Source of the DNA: Kitasatospora herbaricolor
GTDB lineage: Bacteria; Actinomycetota; Actinomycetes; Streptomycetales; Streptomycetaceae
Direction: 5' to 3'
Assembly: GCF_030813695.1 (NCBI RefSeq)
Contig: NZ_JAUSVA010000002.1
Location: 5,828,001 to 5,892,000 of the forward strand
DNA length: 64,000 bases
The translations under genes were made by a program, and so were the position numbers. This document shows positions 57,376 through 64,000 of the stretch, one piece after another. The notes beneath the pieces were generated by a model, which worked only from the letters and a program-made list of their open reading frames with translations, had not been told where the DNA came from and did no database searches. How positions within the stretch are numbered: position 1 is the first letter of the stretch; each line of letters begins with the position of its first letter.

Positions 57376-57747
57376 ATGCGCATCATCGGTGACCACACCG
57401 CCCTGGCCCTCGAAGGCCACCTCGACGTGCGCAGCGCCGCCGACGCCAGGGTCCTGCTGCACCAGGCCGTGGACGGCGGGCAGGGCGACCTCGTGCTGGA
57501 CCTGGGCCGGCTGGAGTCCTGGGACGCCACCGGCCTCGGCGTCATCATGGGCACCCACCGCCGGGCCGGGCGGCTCGGCCGCCGGCTCGTCCTGCGGGCC
57601 GTCCCGGCGCAGTTGCAGCGCCTGCTGGTGGCCACCCGGCTGCACCGCATCCTGGCCGTCGAGGGCACGGTGTCGGACGTTCGCGGCGCCACTCTCCCCG
57701 GGCTCGGCCCGGTGGCCGGCCAGCCGGTCGTGGCCCCGCTGCTCTGA
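57376..57747 (+). CDS. STAS-domain anti-sigma factor antagonist-like protein
   Basis: A 123-aa single STAS domain: LALEGHLDVRSAADARVLLHQ, then LVLDLGRLESWDATGLGVIMGTHRRAGRLGRRLVLR. The segment corresponding to the phosphorylated D-S-(S/T)-G-L-G loop of SpoIIAA/BldG reads DATGLG, so the usual Ser is replaced by Ala. It is probably a partner-switching component but may not be controlled by the standard Ser phosphorylation. ATG 57376 has a very strong GGAGGAGGAG site. No anti-sigma kinase or sigma gene adjoins it. Confidence 0.85.
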   Translation: MRIIGDHTALALEGHLDVRSAADARVLLHQAVDGGQGDLVLDLGRLESWDATGLGVIMGTHRRAGRLGRRLVLRAVPAQLQRLLVATRLHRILAVEGTVSDVRGATLPGLGPVAGQPVVAPLL

Positions 57748-58085
57748 CCGCCCAGGTCCTCCCGCCGCCCGCACGGCCCGCCCTTCCCGCGCACCCCTCC
57801 CGGACCCCTCCCACGGCCCACGCACCGCCCCCGGCGGCCCGTCGTACGGCCCGGTCGGCCCCCGCCGGGCCGCCGTCGCGTACATGTCGGGTGCGAACGG
57901 GGCAGGTCACAGGCAGCCTCGGCGCCCCCACCAGGGGCCCGCGCTGCACGAGGCGGCACGAATGTGCGAGAGTCTGCGGTCAGGAGACGGCCGCCGGGAC
58001 CCAAAAGCCTGCCCGCGCAAGGCCGCTCGAACGTCGTCAACGCCCCGGCCCCGGGCCGGGCGGCCGAGCATGGGCGGAGCGATAC
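57748..58085 (+). promoter_or_regulatory. 338-bp gap before the P-loop membrane protein gene
   Basis: No gene is seen. The first half is C-rich and repetitive. GGCACGAATGTGCGAGAGTCTG near 57952-57973 contains a small GCAC/GTGC dyad and could be a promoter. GGAG lies just before the GTG at 58086. Confidence 0.3.
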
Positions 58086-60323
58086 GTGGGACAGCCAACC
58101 GGCGACTTTCGGCAGGAGGGCGTGCGCCCGCGTACCGGCGAACTCGTCTCCGGCGACCTGCTGGTGACCGTCGGCTCGACCGACGGCTCGGAGGCCCGGC
58201 CCTGCCCCGACGACTGGCGCCCCCGCCCGCGCCGGCTTGAGCGCGGTGGTCCGAGCCGGGGCACGCTCGGCCCCAGCCCCGCCGTCGGCCCGCTGGCCCT
58301 CGGCGCCGGCCCCGCCGACCTGCCGCTGCTGGACCGCGAGGCGGACATCGCCCAACTGCTCGGCAAGCTGGCCGAAGGCCGCTCGATACGCCTGGTCGGC
58401 CAGGCCGGCTCCGGACGCAGCGCCCTGCTGTCCGCCGTCGCCGCGGCGGCCGGCGAGCTGGCCCCCGACGGCGTCGTCCAGCTCTGCGGCCACCGTCGCA
58501 GCGCCGCCGACCTCCTGCAGGCCCTCTTCTCGGCCACCCACCACGCCCCCGGCTTCCGCCCGGACCCGCAGCAGCTCGCCCGCCACCTCGCCACCGTCGG
58601 CGCCGTCGTGGTGGTGGACGAGGTCGAGTCGGCCGGGGAGGAGCTGGAGGCGCTGCTGGCGTCCGCGCCCGACTGCGCCTTCCTGATCTCGGTCGCCCCC
58701 GACAGCCCCGCACTGGCCCTGGACTCCCGCCTGGAGGACCACCTGGTCGCGGGGCTGTCCCGCGCCGCCTGCCTGGCCCTGACGGCCCGGCTGGCCGGCC
58801 GCGCCCTGGACGAGGCCGAGCGGGCCTGGGCCGTCGACCTGTGGTTCGAGTCCGAGGGTCTGCCGCTGCGTTTCGTCCAGGCCGCCGCCCTGCTGCGTCA
58901 GCGGGACGTCGCCGTGGACGCCCTGGTCGCCGCCGAGGAGGACCGCCGCGGGGTGTTCGGCGCGGTCGAGCACCCGGAGGTGGACGAGGACCCGGCCGTC
59001 CGTGAGGCCGAGCTGCGCCGCACCGTGGCGCTGCCGACGGTCGCCGAGAGCGCCGCGCCCGCGCTGCGGCTGGCGGAGGGGCTCAGCGAGCCCGCCCAGG
59101 CCGTGCTGCGGCTCGCGGTGGCGCTCGGCGGCGAGTGTCCGACCGCGCCGCACCTGCCCGCACTGATCGACGTCGGCCACGGCGAGAGCGCCCTGCACGA
59201 GCTCACCGACTGCGGCCTGGCGGTCTCCATCGGGGGCCACCACCGGCTGACCGCAGGCGCGTTGGAGCTGCTGGAGCCGCACTGGCCGTCCGCCGGCAGC
59301 ACCAACGGCGCCGCCACCCACTTCGCCTGGTGGGTCGGGCACAGTTCGGTCAGCATCGAGCAGGTCGCGGCCGAGGCCGAGGTGGTGATCGGCGCGATGC
59401 TCGCCGACCGCGCCGCCGGCCGCCCCGCCGCCGTGCTGCGGCTGGCCCGCGCGGCCGCCCCGGCGCTGGCCCTGGCGCTGCGCTGGGGAGCCTGGGAGCG
59501 GGCCCTGCAACTGGGGCTGGAGGCCGCCCGCGCGGTCGGCTCCGGCCCGGACGAGGCCTGGTTCCACCACGAGCTGGGGGTGTACGCGCTCTGCCGGCGG
59601 ACGCCCGAGCGCGCGGTGGCGGAGCTGGAGGCCGCGGTGGCCCTGCGGGTCGCGCTCGGCGAGCAGCGCGGCGCCGCGCCGGCCCGCCGGATGCTGGACC
59701 TGCTGCGCGAGGACACCCAGGCGCTCACGGCGGGGGAGGGGGACCTTCCCGCGGTCACCCGACGGCCCGTCATCCGGGCCATCGCGCAGGTGCCTTGGCG
59801 CTTCGGCATGATCCCGAAGGCGGGCGGCCGGGGCCGGACGGTCATCGCCGCCTCGGCGGCCGTGCTGGCGCTCGGCGTGCTCGGTACGGCGGTCGGCCTG
59901 AGCGTGGCCGGCCAGGACACCCCCAAGGGCGGTACCACCCCGCACAACGGTGCGCCGGACCAGCCGGGCAGTCTGACCGGCAACTACACGATCCCCGCCC
60001 CGAGCGACTCGGCCTCCGACAGCGCTTCGCCCGGCGGGACCGACTCCCCGTCGCCGGAGGCCTCGGAGACCAGCGGCAGTCCGTCCCCCTCGGGCTCCGC
60101 GTCGGCGTCGCCCTCGCCGAAGAAGACGCCGACGAAGTCGGCGAGCCCGAGCCCGGGCGGCCCGCAGCCGCCGGGGACGAGCCAGCCGCCGGTGGTGGTC
60201 CCGCCGGTGACGACGACACCCCCTCCGGTGTCGACTCCGTCGCCGACGCCCTCGTCTCCGACGCCCAGCGTCACGCCGACCACCCCGAACCCGAGCACGA
60301 CGTCGGCCGCGCCGCCCTTGTAG
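58086..60323 (+). CDS. Membrane-anchored P-loop/AAA-like protein with Ser/Pro/Thr-rich exterior tail
   Basis: A 745-aa protein. An acidic/basic N-terminal region is followed by a P-loop module: RLVGQAGSGRSALL near residue 104 (Walker A with Arg for Lys), VVVVDEVE (Walker B) and a helical STAND-like array (LVAGLSRAACLALTARLAGR, helical repeats to ~560). One transmembrane helix at about 584-608 (VIAASAAVLALGVLGTAVGLSVAG) leads to a ~135-residue Ser/Pro/Thr-rich tail, probably outside the cell. GTG 58086 (VGQPTGDF) is preferred. This resembles streptomycete 'ATP-binding protein' genes next to nucS. Function unknown. Confidence 0.8.
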   Translation: MGQPTGDFRQEGVRPRTGELVSGDLLVTVGSTDGSEARPCPDDWRPRPRRLERGGPSRGTLGPSPAVGPLALGAGPADLPLLDREADIAQLLGKLAEGRSIRLVGQAGSGRSALLSAVAAAAGELAPDGVVQLCGHRRSAADLLQALFSATHHAPGFRPDPQQLARHLATVGAVVVVDEVESAGEELEALLASAPDCAFLISVAPDSPALALDSRLEDHLVAGLSRAACLALTARLAGRALDEAERAWAVDLWFESEGLPLRFVQAAALLRQRDVAVDALVAAEEDRRGVFGAVEHPEVDEDPAVREAELRRTVALPTVAESAAPALRLAEGLSEPAQAVLRLAVALGGECPTAPHLPALIDVGHGESALHELTDCGLAVSIGGHHRLTAGALELLEPHWPSAGSTNGAATHFAWWVGHSSVSIEQVAAEAEVVIGAMLADRAAGRPAAVLRLARAAAPALALALRWGAWERALQLGLEAARAVGSGPDEAWFHHELGVYALCRRTPERAVAELEAAVALRVALGEQRGAAPARRMLDLLREDTQALTAGEGDLPAVTRRPVIRAIAQVPWRFGMIPKAGGRGRTVIAASAAVLALGVLGTAVGLSVAGQDTPKGGTTPHNGAPDQPGSLTGNYTIPAPSDSASDSASPGGTDSPSPEASETSGSPSPSGSASASPSPKKTPTKSASPSPGGPQPPGTSQPPVVVPPVTTTPPPVSTPSPTPSSPTPSVTPTTPNPSTTSAAPPL

Positions 60324-60333
60324 CGCCCGCGGG

Positions 60334-60993
60334 TCAGAACAGCTTGAGCTTGTCGTCCTCGATGCCGCGCAGCTCGTCGTAGTCCAGCACCACGCAGCCG
60401 ATGCCCCGGTCGGTGGCCAGGACGCGGGCCTGCGGCTTGATCTCCTGCGCGGCGAAGACGCCCTTCACCGGGGCGAGCAGCGGGTCGCGGTTGAGCAGCT
60501 CCAGGTAGCGGGTGAGCTGCTCGACGCCGTCGATCTCGCCGCGTCGCTTGATCTCGACGGCGACGGTGGCGCCGTCGGAGTCGCGGCAGAGGATGTCGAC
60601 GGGGCCGATCGCGGTCGGGTACTCGCGGCGGATCAGCGCCCAGCCGCTGCCGAGCACCTCCATCCGGTCGGCGAGCAGCTCCTGGAGGTGGGCCTCGACG
60701 CCGTCCTTGACGAGTCCCGGGTCCACCCCGAGTTCGTGCGAGGAGTCGTGCAGCACCTCCTCCAAAGTGATGATCAGCTTTTCGCCGGCCTTGTTCACGA
60801 CCGTCCAGGTGCCTTCCGTCTCCTTCAGGGAGCACGGTGGCGACATCCAGTTGAGCGGCTTGTAGGCGCGGTCGTCGGCATGAATGCTGACGCTGCCGTC
60901 GGCCTTGACCAGGATGAGCCTGGTGGCGGACGGCAGATGGGCGGAGAGCCGACCGGCATAGTCGACTGAGCAACGGGCAATTACGAGACGCAC
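60334..60993 (-). CDS. nucS: Mismatch-specific endonuclease NucS (EndoMS)
   Basis: A 219-aa DNA endonuclease that performs non-canonical mismatch repair in actinobacteria lacking MutS/MutL. The C-terminal RecB-like nuclease shows IGPVDILCRD, TVAVEIKRRGEIDGVEQLTRYLE (catalytic D, E-x-K) and the ELLNRD segment. The N-terminal dimer domain begins VRLVIARCSVDYAGRLSAHLP. GTG 60993 lies 8 bases past a -10 box, so translation is probably from a leaderless mRNA. Convergent with the P-loop gene with only 10 bp between stops. Confidence 0.95.
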   Translation of the reverse strand: MRLVIARCSVDYAGRLSAHLPSATRLILVKADGSVSIHADDRAYKPLNWMSPPCSLKETEGTWTVVNKAGEKLIITLEEVLHDSSHELGVDPGLVKDGVEAHLQELLADRMEVLGSGWALIRREYPTAIGPVDILCRDSDGATVAVEIKRRGEIDGVEQLTRYLELLNRDPLLAPVKGVFAAQEIKPQARVLATDRGIGCVVLDYDELRGIEDDKLKLF

Positions 60994-61001
60994 GGTCGAC
61001 C

Positions 61002-61007
61002 ACGCTA
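61002..61007 (-). promoter_or_regulatory. -10 box of nucS
   Basis: TAGCGT on the minus strand ends 8 bases before the nucS GTG. The expected transcript start is at or next to the start codon, so the mRNA is leaderless or nearly so. Confidence 0.55.
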
Positions 61008-61540
61008 GCCCACCGGGGCCAGTTGATGCGATTCCGGTACGGCGGGGTGAAGAAACCGGGGGGACGGCGAACATGGAGGTTCGGCGGTCCGACCGGTTGC
61101 CCGCCGCACTCTGGCGCGCTTACCCACTGGCGGCTACGGTGTGTGACTGAGTGCTTGCGGGACGAGTCGTCGACGGGGACGGAGACACGGGGATGGGGAC
61201 ACGGGATGCGAGATCCGGCCGAATCCGGCCAAACCTGCTCCGGCGGCGCGCGAATTCCTAGGAAATCAGCGGATTCGCCTGTTCTGCGGGCCAATGGCTG
61301 ACACGCTGTTCCGAGCGGCTGCCGCCCCCACCCGGCGGAGCCGACCAGGGGTGGCCCGGGTGGTCCGGCATCGTCCGACCGTCGGTCCGCCGGTGCGTCG
61401 GGCCAGTTGGCCGGGCCGACGGGCCGGTGTCCGCCCCGGGTGGTCGTAGGCCCTCACCGCATTCCCTCGGTGCAATTTCCGCACCACCGACATTCACCGG
61501 ACACCCCCCGTCGCATGAGCCCCACCAGCCCCTGGCCCAG
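61008..61540. other. Non-coding part of the nucS-SCO5389 gap
   Basis: The gap between divergent nucS and the SCO5389-family gene is 758 bp, long for this region. Frames here lack ribosome sites and typical codon bias. There are small direct repeats (ATCCGGCC twice near 61213-61228) and mixed GC content. I see nothing else recognisable in this part. Confidence 0.4.
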
Positions 61541-61632
61541 TGATCGCGCACGACCGGCGGTCGAATGGGGCCCGGTGATCGCGCACCACCGGCGATCGGC
61601 CAAGGACCACGATCGTGCACGAATCGGCGATC
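61541..61632. repeat. Three iteron-like repeats at 34-35 bp spacing
   Basis: GATCGCGCAC units begin at 61542, 61577 and 61611 (third with GATCGTGCAC). Each unit continues through a CGGCG core to GTCG or GATCG at its end, 22-23 bp long. GATCG and CGATC form inverted arms within units two and three. After them come two GGGAACAAC copies (61636-61651). The array is about 120 bp before the SCO5389-family start. Confidence 0.75.
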
Positions 61633-61751
61633 GGGAACAACGGGAACAACGGCACCACCTGAAGCACCAACCTGAGCAAGGAACGGCACCATCCGTACAC
61701 ACGCACCACCACCCGGGCGCCGCGCGCGGGTGGACCGCGAGAGGAGAACCC

Positions 61752-62144
61752 ATGTCGCTCGACGTCTCACCGGCCCTCCTGGAGAAGGCCGAGCGGGGCG
61801 AGGTCGACGAGCGGGAATTCGTCGACTGCGTCCGCGTCTCCCTGCCGTACGCCTGGGAGCTGATCAGTTCGCTGGTCGCCCAGCTGAAGGTCGACGGCAC
61901 CGACTTCGCCGACAACCACGTTCCGCCGCCCAGCGAGCAGGCCCGCGGCCAGCTGCTGCGCGCCCTGGCCAGCGACGCGATCCGAGGGGCCCTGCAACGG
62001 CACTTCGGCGTCCAGCTGGCCTTCCAGAACTGCCACCGGGTCGCGGTCTTCGCACCGTCGGAGAACAACGTGGCGCGCTACCAGCGCTTCACGTCCGTCC
62101 GGGAGCAGCTGCTCAACCAGTCCGAGGAACTGCGGGACTGCTGA
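61752..62144 (+). CDS. SCO5389-family protein
   Basis: A 130-aa protein matching the conserved streptomycete SCO5389 family: MSLDVSPALLEKAERGEVDE at the start, a central SLPYAWELISSLVAQLK helix, RGQLLRALASDAIRGALQRHFGV, and FQNCHRVAVF near the end. No domain of known function. It is soluble and mostly helical. ATG 61752 follows GAGGAG. It has a long upstream region with three repeats at 61541-61632. Confidence 0.9.
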   Translation: MSLDVSPALLEKAERGEVDEREFVDCVRVSLPYAWELISSLVAQLKVDGTDFADNHVPPPSEQARGQLLRALASDAIRGALQRHFGVQLAFQNCHRVAVFAPSENNVARYQRFTSVREQLLNQSEELRDC

Positions 62145-62248
62145 CCCGTCATCGAGCGGGCCGAACGACCCGGGTCACCCCGCTCCAGCTCCGCGCGCGC
62201 CGAGCGCGTCACCGGAGGTGGGGCAGGGTGGCCCGGGCGTCCGCGCGT

Positions 62249-63598
62249 TCAGGACAGCTGCGGGAGCACCTCGGAACCCAGCCGGGCGATGTTGTGCAGG
62301 GTGGCCTCGTGGTCGCCGCTGCCCTCGGTGAGCAGCGCGAAGCGCCGGATGCCGGTCCGCTCCGCGGTGGCGAGCAGCCGGTCCGCGCACTGCCGCGGTG
62401 TCCCCACCGCGTGCAGGTCGCAGAGCAGCGCGGTGTACTCGTGCGGGTCGCGCATCTTGCGCTCGCGCCCGTCCACCGTGCGGTGCGCGCCGAGCCCGTA
62501 CTCGAACCAGCCGGGCATCGAACGCAGCAGGGTCGCCCGGGCCGCCGAGGGGCCGTCCTCGACCTGGGCCACGCCCGCCGCGACGTGCTCCCCGCGGATC
62601 CGGGCCAGCTGCTCCTCGGAGCGGCCGCAGGCCCGCCAGGCGGCGCTGTACAGCGCCAGCATCTCCTGCTTGTCCTCGTCCCCCGAGTGCATGCCGAGCA
62701 GCATCGGCAGGCCGCGTTCGGCCGCCAGCCGGACGCCGCCGGGGGAGGTGCAGGCCACCACGAGCGGCGGGCCGGCCTGGGGCCGCTCGCCGGCCGTCTC
62801 GGGGGCCTGGCGCTGTTCGGCCGGCTCGGGCCGGAGCCCGTCCACCCGCTGCCGGGGGAGCCGCCCGGCGAGGCCCGGCAGCACGGCCTGACCCGGCTCC
62901 AGGCCGAGCCAGGAGGACAGCCCGGTCCGTCGCAGCGGCTCGCCCGCCCGCGGCACCACGGCGACCTCGGGGAAGCTGAACTGCGGGCCGTCCGCGCCGA
63001 CCCTGGACTCGCGCAGCCAGCGCAGCAGCAGGTCCAGCCGCTCGGGGAACCCCTGCTCGTACGCGTCCAGCCCGCTGCCGAAGACGTCCAGGTCGATCCA
63101 CGGCCCGCCGCGGCCCACCCCGAGCGTGAACCGTCCGCCGGAGGTGAGGTGCAGCAGCGCGGCCTGCTCCCCGAGGGCCACCGGGTGCCGGGTGGAGAGC
63201 ACGCTCACCGCCGTGCCGACGCCGATCCGCCGGGTGCGGCCGAGCAGCAGCGCGGCGAGGGTGGCCGCGTCCGGGCATACCCCGTACGGGACGAAGTGGT
63301 GCTCGGCCAGCCAGACGGCGTCCAGGCCGGCGCGCTCGGCCGTGACGGTGGCGCCGACGGTGCGCTCCAGCACCTCGGCGTGGCTCTGGCCGGGGAACTG
63401 CGCGGACAGCAGGAAGGCGCCGACCCGTAGTGCCTCGGTGGCCGCCGGCCGGGTGCCGCCGCTCTCGGCCAGCGGCGCCGGGCCGGCCGGCAGCGGCGCA
63501 CCGGGCCGGCCGGGCAGCGACTTGGCCCCTGCGGGTACGGCGGGCGGCCGGACGCCGACGGTCGGGTGTGCCTCGGCGCGGGCGCTGGTCTTGGTCAT
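62249..63598 (-). CDS. LLM-class flavin-dependent oxidoreductase with insertion
   Basis: A 449-aa luciferase-fold oxidoreductase, longer than the usual 330-400 aa. The core is clear: LRVGAFLLSAQFPGQSHAEVL, AGLDAVWLAEHHF, RIGVGTAVSVLSTRHPVALGEQAALLHLTSGGRFTLGVGRGG. Residues about 205-275 form a Pro/Arg/Gly/Gln-rich insertion (LRPEPAEQRQAPETAGERPQ) before the PLVVACTSPGG strand. An approximately 55-residue Ala/Pro-rich N-terminal extension precedes the barrel. ATG 63598. Probably F420- or FMN-dependent; substrate unknown. It is convergent with the SCO5389-family gene. Confidence 0.88.
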   Translation of the reverse strand: MTKTSARAEAHPTVGVRPPAVPAGAKSLPGRPGAPLPAGPAPLAESGGTRPAATEALRVGAFLLSAQFPGQSHAEVLERTVGATVTAERAGLDAVWLAEHHFVPYGVCPDAATLAALLLGRTRRIGVGTAVSVLSTRHPVALGEQAALLHLTSGGRFTLGVGRGGPWIDLDVFGSGLDAYEQGFPERLDLLLRWLRESRVGADGPQFSFPEVAVVPRAGEPLRRTGLSSWLGLEPGQAVLPGLAGRLPRQRVDGLRPEPAEQRQAPETAGERPQAGPPLVVACTSPGGVRLAAERGLPMLLGMHSGDEDKQEMLALYSAAWRACGRSEEQLARIRGEHVAAGVAQVEDGPSAARATLLRSMPGWFEYGLGAHRTVDGRERKMRDPHEYTALLCDLHAVGTPRQCADRLLATAERTGIRRFALLTEGSGDHEATLHNIARLGSEVLPQLS

Positions 63599-63825
63599 GG
63601 GCAGCCTCCTGGGGGTCGCGCAGGGTCTGCGGGCCCCGCCTCGTCACCTCGTGAGTAACCCATGTCATGTGCCAATGGCACGCGGATTCACCTATTTCGC
63701 GGAAGATCGGGTGGATCTCACCGGAAACACCGGAGTGCCGGCCGAAGCCGTGGTAGGGCCACGGAGGATCGCGCGGGGCCCGTACCCTGGAAGGGTTTCC
63801 GAGCCCCTGCAGAGAGGTCGCCCAC

Positions 63826-64000
63826 GTGTCTCCCCGCCGCAACCGGATCAGCAACGCCGACCGCGAGGAGCCCGGCCCGGGGCCGCTCGGCGGCTCCCTG
63901 CGGCGGACCGAGAGCTACCAGGGCGAGGAGTGGGTGGTGCAGACGGTGGCCGGCACCGCCGGGCGCTACTACCGCTGCCCGGGCTGCGACCAGGAGATCC
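63826..64000 (+). CDS. Zinc-ribbon-like protein often labelled ATP/GTP-binding (5' part)
   Basis: The gene begins at GTG 63826 (VSPRRNRISNADREEP) behind GAGAGG and runs off the right edge after 58 codons. The visible part has a charged N terminus, SLRRTESYQGEEWVVQTVAG, then YYRCPGCDQEI, a CxxC pair suggesting half of a zinc ribbon. It resembles the short streptomycete proteins misnamed ATP/GTP-binding protein downstream of nucS. Function unknown. Confidence 0.75.
   Translation, partial: MSPRRNRISNADREEPGPGPLGGSLRRTESYQGEEWVVQTVAGTAGRYYRCPGCDQEI

Noticed and set aside
61023..61301. Small plus-strand frame in the nucS-SCO5389 gap
   Set aside because: No ribosome site, atypical codon use, overlap with the nucS promoter region and no recognisable domain.
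61541..61632. 34/35-bp spaced repeats as CRISPR or replication origin iterons
   Set aside because: There are only three diverged units with short intervening sequence, and no cas, rep or DnaA-box context. Kept only as an operator-like array.

Overview
The window is high-GC actinobacterial chromosome, almost certainly from the Streptomycetaceae (Streptomyces, Kitasatospora or a close relative). The evidence is extreme third-position GC, many GTG/TTG starts, GGAGG-type ribosome sites, and a gene order (argS-lysA-hom-thrC-thrB-rho-LCP-rpmE-prfA-prmC-sua5-PTP-SHMT-wecA-atpIBEFHAGDC ... nucS-SCO5389 family) that matches my memory of the Streptomyces coelicolor SCO5352-SCO5391 neighbourhood. I see no phage, transposase, CRISPR array or rRNA. 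The only mobile-looking material is a short intergenic repeat block beside a Uma2-type gene remnant.

Layout. 1-5065: 3' end of an FMN-dependent (LLM-class) monooxygenase followed by an amino-acid-type ABC importer with two substrate-binding lipoproteins, probably an organosulfur or amino-acid-derivative scavenging operon. 5161-6426: soluble Ser/Thr kinase. 6473-12002 (minus strand): a tightly coupled five-gene operon of the uncharacterised STM4011-STM4015 families (two radical SAM proteins, a sulfatase-like hydrolase, an ATP-grasp-like protein, a leucine-rich-repeat protein), divergent from a 108-aa protein and a DUF6745-like protein (12164-13787). This is the best candidate for an undescribed system here. 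14060-23290: accessory metabolism and transport (fumarylacetoacetase-family hydrolase, TetR regulator divergent from a DUF885 protein, DHA2-type MFS exporter, PfkB sugar kinase, secreted trypsin-like protease, PPOX-type flavoprotein, lipoprotein).

23496-34450: tRNA-Arg(CCG), a receiver-only response regulator, argS, the aspartate-family block lysA-hom-thrC-thrB, and rho behind a 614-base leader. 34662-42982: LCP ligase, rpmE, release factor 1 with its methyltransferase prmC, a possible 47-codon His-rich gene, sua5, a low-molecular-weight tyrosine phosphatase, a diverged SHMT paralogue and a WecA/TagO-type transferase. Together these make a translation and cell-wall-polymer cluster. 43091-51296: the complete F1Fo ATP synthase operon, with a Crp-like dyad in its promoter region and a strong hairpin between atpD and atpC.

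51377-64000: DUF2550 gene, triple 29-bp repeat, Uma2 remnant, PduO-type cobalamin adenosyltransferase, a two-component system, a 3-hydroxybutyryl-CoA dehydrogenase, a STAS protein, a membrane-anchored P-loop protein, the mismatch endonuclease nucS (probably leaderless), a 34/35-bp iteron-like array upstream of an SCO5389-family gene, a second luciferase-like oxidoreductase, and the start of a zinc-ribbon protein running off the end. All family names are from pattern recognition of the translated sequence; no searches were run.
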